Shown in pieces: positions 59,784-64,000 of a stretch of 64,000 nt of DNA. The notes beneath the pieces are model-generated. The model ran no database searches and was not told the origin of the DNA. It worked only from the letters and a program-made list of their open reading frames with translations. Every line of letters begins with the position of its first letter. The first letter of the stretch is position 1. This stretch comes from Streptomyces werraensis (GTDB lineage: Bacteria; Actinomycetota; Actinomycetes; Streptomycetales; Streptomycetaceae). The stretch spans positions 124,001 through 188,000 of the forward strand of contig BNBX01000010.1 in NCBI GenBank assembly GCA_014656175.1, given 5' to 3'. Position numbers and translations under genes: made by a program.

Positions 59784-61220
59784 TCATGCCGGACCGTCGT
59801 CCCGATCGCCTGCCCCGCCCGGCACTTGTGCAAGCGCGTCTCGCGCGGCGGCCTTCTCCCGGGCGAGCCGCCGGTGCTCGGCGGCCTTCTTCTCCAGGAT
59901 CTCGGCCATACGGACGTGGTACTCCGGGTCGTCCTGCTCGTAGACGTCCGGGACGCCGTCGAGGTCCTCGTCCCGCTCCTCCGCCTCGGCCAGCTTGCGG
60001 TACTTGGCGTTCCTTATCTTCAGCAGGACGGTCGCCAGGACGGTGGCGAGGAGTGAGCCGGTGAGGACGGCGGCCTTCACGCTGCCCGCCATCGTCGCGT
60101 CGTCCTCGAAGGCCAGCTCGCCGATGAGCAGCGACACGGTGAAGCCGATGCCGGCGAGCGACGCCACCGCGAAGACGTCCGCCCAGGCCAGGTCGTCGCT
60201 GAGCGAGGCGCGGGTGAAGCGGGACGTCAGCCAGGTGCCGCCGAAGATGCCGAGCGTCTTGCCGACGACCAGACCGAGGACGACGCCGAGCGTCTCGGGC
60301 TGTGTGAACACCTTCCCGAGCGCGTCGCCGGAGACCGCGACACCGGCGCTGAACAGCGCGAACAGCGGGACGGCGAAGCCTGCCGACAGCGGCCGGACCA
60401 AGTGCTCGATGTGTTCGCCGGGGGACTCCTCCTCACCCTCCTCGCGGTGGCAGCGCAGCATCAGGCCCATGGCGACACCGGCGATGGTGGCGTGGATGCC
60501 GCTGTTGTACATCAGCCCCCAGATCACCAGGGCCAACGGCACGTACACGTACCAGCCGCGCACCCGCTTGCGCAGCAGCAGCCAGAAGACGACCAGGCCG
60601 GCGACCGCGCCGCCGAGCGCCGCGAAGTTCAGCTGCTCGGTGAAGAAGACCGCGATGATCAGGATCGCGAACAGGTCGTCGACGACCGCGAGGGTGAGCA
60701 GGAAGGCGCGCAGCGCACTGGGCAGCGAGGTGCCGATGACGGCGAGCACGGCCAGCGCGAACGCGATGTCGGTGGCGGTGGGCACGGCCCAGCCCGCGAG
60801 GGATCCGCCGCCCGCACCGGCCGTGATCGTGTAGACCACCGCGGGCGCGATCATGCCGCACAGGGCGGCGACGACGGGGAGCGCCGCGGCCTTGGGGTCA
60901 CGCAGGTCGCCGGCGACCAGTTCCCGCTTGAGCTCCACGCCGGCGACGAAGAAGAAGATCGCGAGCAGGCCGTCGGCCGCCCAGTGCGCCACGGACAGGT
61001 TCAGTCCGAGCGACTCGGGGCCGAAGTGCCAGTGGCTGACGGTCTCGTAGCTGTCGCCCAGCGCGGGTATGTTCGCCCACGCCAGCGCGGCGACGGCGGC
61101 GAGCAGCAGCAGGACGCCCCCGACGGTCTCCGTGCGCAGAGCCTCCGCGACGAAGTTCCGCTCGGGCAGCGAGAGAAGGCCGAAGGCCTTGCGGGGGGTG
61201 GGGGTGCGGGGGGCGCTCAC
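59784..61220 (-). CDS. nhaA: Na+/H+ antiporter NhaA
   Basis: The 478-residue protein carries about 12 membrane helices and the NhaA hallmarks: FFFVAGVELKRELVAGDLRDP, the PTATDIAFALAVLAVIG segment, LTLAVVDDLFAILIIAVFFT with the paired transport aspartates, and ASLAGIGFTVSLLIGELAF. The C-terminal 65 residues are a soluble Glu/Arg/Ala-rich coiled tail. GTG 61220 follows GGAGGAAA. It exchanges Na+ (or Li+) for protons under saline or alkaline stress. Confidence 0.96.
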   Translation of the reverse strand: MSAPRTPTPRKAFGLLSLPERNFVAEALRTETVGGVLLLLAAVAALAWANIPALGDSYETVSHWHFGPESLGLNLSVAHWAADGLLAIFFFVAGVELKRELVAGDLRDPKAAALPVVAALCGMIAPAVVYTITAGAGGGSLAGWAVPTATDIAFALAVLAVIGTSLPSALRAFLLTLAVVDDLFAILIIAVFFTEQLNFAALGGAVAGLVVFWLLLRKRVRGWYVYVPLALVIWGLMYNSGIHATIAGVAMGLMLRCHREEGEEESPGEHIEHLVRPLSAGFAVPLFALFSAGVAVSGDALGKVFTQPETLGVVLGLVVGKTLGIFGGTWLTSRFTRASLSDDLAWADVFAVASLAGIGFTVSLLIGELAFEDDATMAGSVKAAVLTGSLLATVLATVLLKIRNAKYRKLAEAEERDEDLDGVPDVYEQDDPEYHVRMAEILEKKAAEHRRLAREKAAARDALAQVPGGAGDRDDGPA

Positions 61221-61383
61221 AGGGCGTTTCCTCCGGTCGTCGGGCAGCGCGAATCGTGTGCCGACCAGACTTCCCGGCGCTCCATGAGACAACGTGTGTG
61301 TTCTCTTGAGCGTAACGAACGGATCTACGGCGCGCATCAGCGGCTTCGGCGTGGTCCGCCTCACAGGGCCGCCCGACGGAAGA

Positions 61384-61419
61384 ACCGCCCGTGCCCCCAC
61401 GAGCGGGGGCACGGGCGGT
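61384..61419. terminator. Terminator downstream of acsA
   Basis: Perfect 15-nt arms (61384-61398 and 61405-61419) flank a 6-nt loop, 75 nt after the acsA stop on the transcribed strand. Confidence 0.85.
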
Positions 61420-61494
61420 GACGCACCCGGCGGGGCGGGCGGGAGCGGGCCGGGGCCCGTCCGCTCCCGCCCGCGCGCGGCCAGGGTGCGGGGG

Positions 61495-63450
<1,956 letters not shown>

Positions 63451-63647
63451 GGCATCTGCCTTTCCCAGGGTGTCCGTTGTGTCCCAGGCCACAGCTCATC
63501 AGACCCGGGGGTGCGCTGACAAGGGTCGACGGGAAATTGGTTTAGACCTGTCGGGGGCCGTGTCGTGCGGCTGCCCGACACCCCTTCCCACGGGGCGCCG
63601 GGCAACCTGGTTCAAGTGGTGTAACGCCTCTCACACCAGGGCGCGTG

Positions 63648-64000
63648 TCACACCGCCAGGTCCACCTCGCGTACCCGGTCGAAGACCCTTCCCTCCTCCT
63701 GTTCCGCGAGGAGGTACGCCTGGGCCTCGCCCACGTGGAAGTACACCCCGTGCAGTTCGAGGCTCCCTTCCTTCAGCGCGCGGGCGACCGCCTCGTGGGC
63801 GCGCAGATGCTCCAGCTGCTGGACCACGTTGGTCAGGCAGAGCTGCTCGACGTCGTCGGCGGGGGCCCGCCCGGCCAGCCGGGGGGCGGAAGCACCGGAG
63901 TCGCGCAGCCGCTCCAGGCTCGGCCCGCCGTGCCGCAGCCAGCGGCCGAGCGGTGTGACGGCGGGGGAGCCGGGGCCGGAGTCGAGCAGGGCCTGCATGG
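63648..64000 (-). CDS. Beta-carbonic anhydrase domain, C-terminal part
   Basis: The minus-strand frame enters from the right edge and ends at 63648. It encodes QALLDSGPGSPAVTPLGRWL, the VEQLCLTNVVQQLEHLR helix, and SLELHGVYFHVGEAQAYLL, which are the second half of a beta-class carbonic anhydrase. The zinc Cys/His motif should lie outside the window, just before MQALL. In streptomycetes this domain is often fused to a SulP anion transporter; this cannot be decided here. Confidence 0.8.
   Translation of the reverse strand, partial: MQALLDSGPGSPAVTPLGRWLRHGGPSLERLRDSGASAPRLAGRAPADDVEQLCLTNVVQQLEHLRAHEAVARALKEGSLELHGVYFHVGEAQAYLLAEQEEGRVFDRVREVDLAV

Overview
The window is high-GC actinobacterial chromosome, almost certainly from a Streptomyces close to S. 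coelicolor. Evidence: extreme third-position GC, frequent GTG and TTG starts, ATGA/GTGA stop-start overlaps, probable leaderless mRNAs, and diagnostic genes (112-residue WblA, 224-residue Crp, twin ArsA-type ATPases, aspartokinase followed directly by asd, recR followed by a DUF5063 gene). Assignments come from reading the sequence and knowledge of the families; no search was run.

Left core, 1-29.2 kb. An ABC-2 type exporter with a divergent regulator is followed by purA and its hairpin leader, a GntR regulator with a class III aminotransferase, a DJ-1/MarR pair and a membrane Ser/Thr kinase. Next come the ebfC-recR-DUF5063 and ask-asd groups, an ECF-like sigma factor with a coupled membrane partner, SURF1, an S9 peptidase, and an ion-transport block (RCK channel-like protein, KefB-like antiporter, KhtT-like subunit). 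The block ends with DM13 and nonapeptide-repeat membrane proteins.

Accessory region, 29.3-42.6 kb. The 3' 42 bp of a tRNA-Pro(CGG) gene occur in three perfect copies (29376, 30483, 42578), and only the rightmost belongs to a complete tRNA. They delimit a 1.1-kb remnant and a 12.1-kb integrated element. Each segment keeps only the C-terminal piece of a tyrosine recombinase beside its right-hand core, so both look immobile. The large element carries a three-gene operon that I read as an ABC-three-component (ABC-3C) conflict system: an Mrr-like nuclease effector, a middle component, and a Rad50-like ATPase with a zinc-hook-like cysteine pair. It also carries a SUKH-like protein, a frameshifted GAF membrane protein with a coupled small membrane protein, a 150-bp inverted repeat, a WhiJ-type XRE/DUF5753 regulator, an RsbW-like ATPase and a coupled HTH/PP2C pair. 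Several genes here have lower GC and contain TTA codons.

Right core, 42.6-64 kb. It holds membrane and phosphoesterase genes, a class A penicillin-binding protein divergent from wblA, and two ArsA-type ATPases separated by an overlooked histidine-rich 52-codon ORF that overlaps both neighbours by 4 nt. Then come DUF4177/RidA, NUDIX/MBL, crp divergent from nth (with a perfect GTG-N6-CAC Crp-type site between them), a CoA-pyrophosphatase-like NUDIX protein, a MarP-type membrane protease, an epoxide hydrolase, a holin-X protein, nhaA, acsA and the 3' end of a beta-carbonic anhydrase domain.
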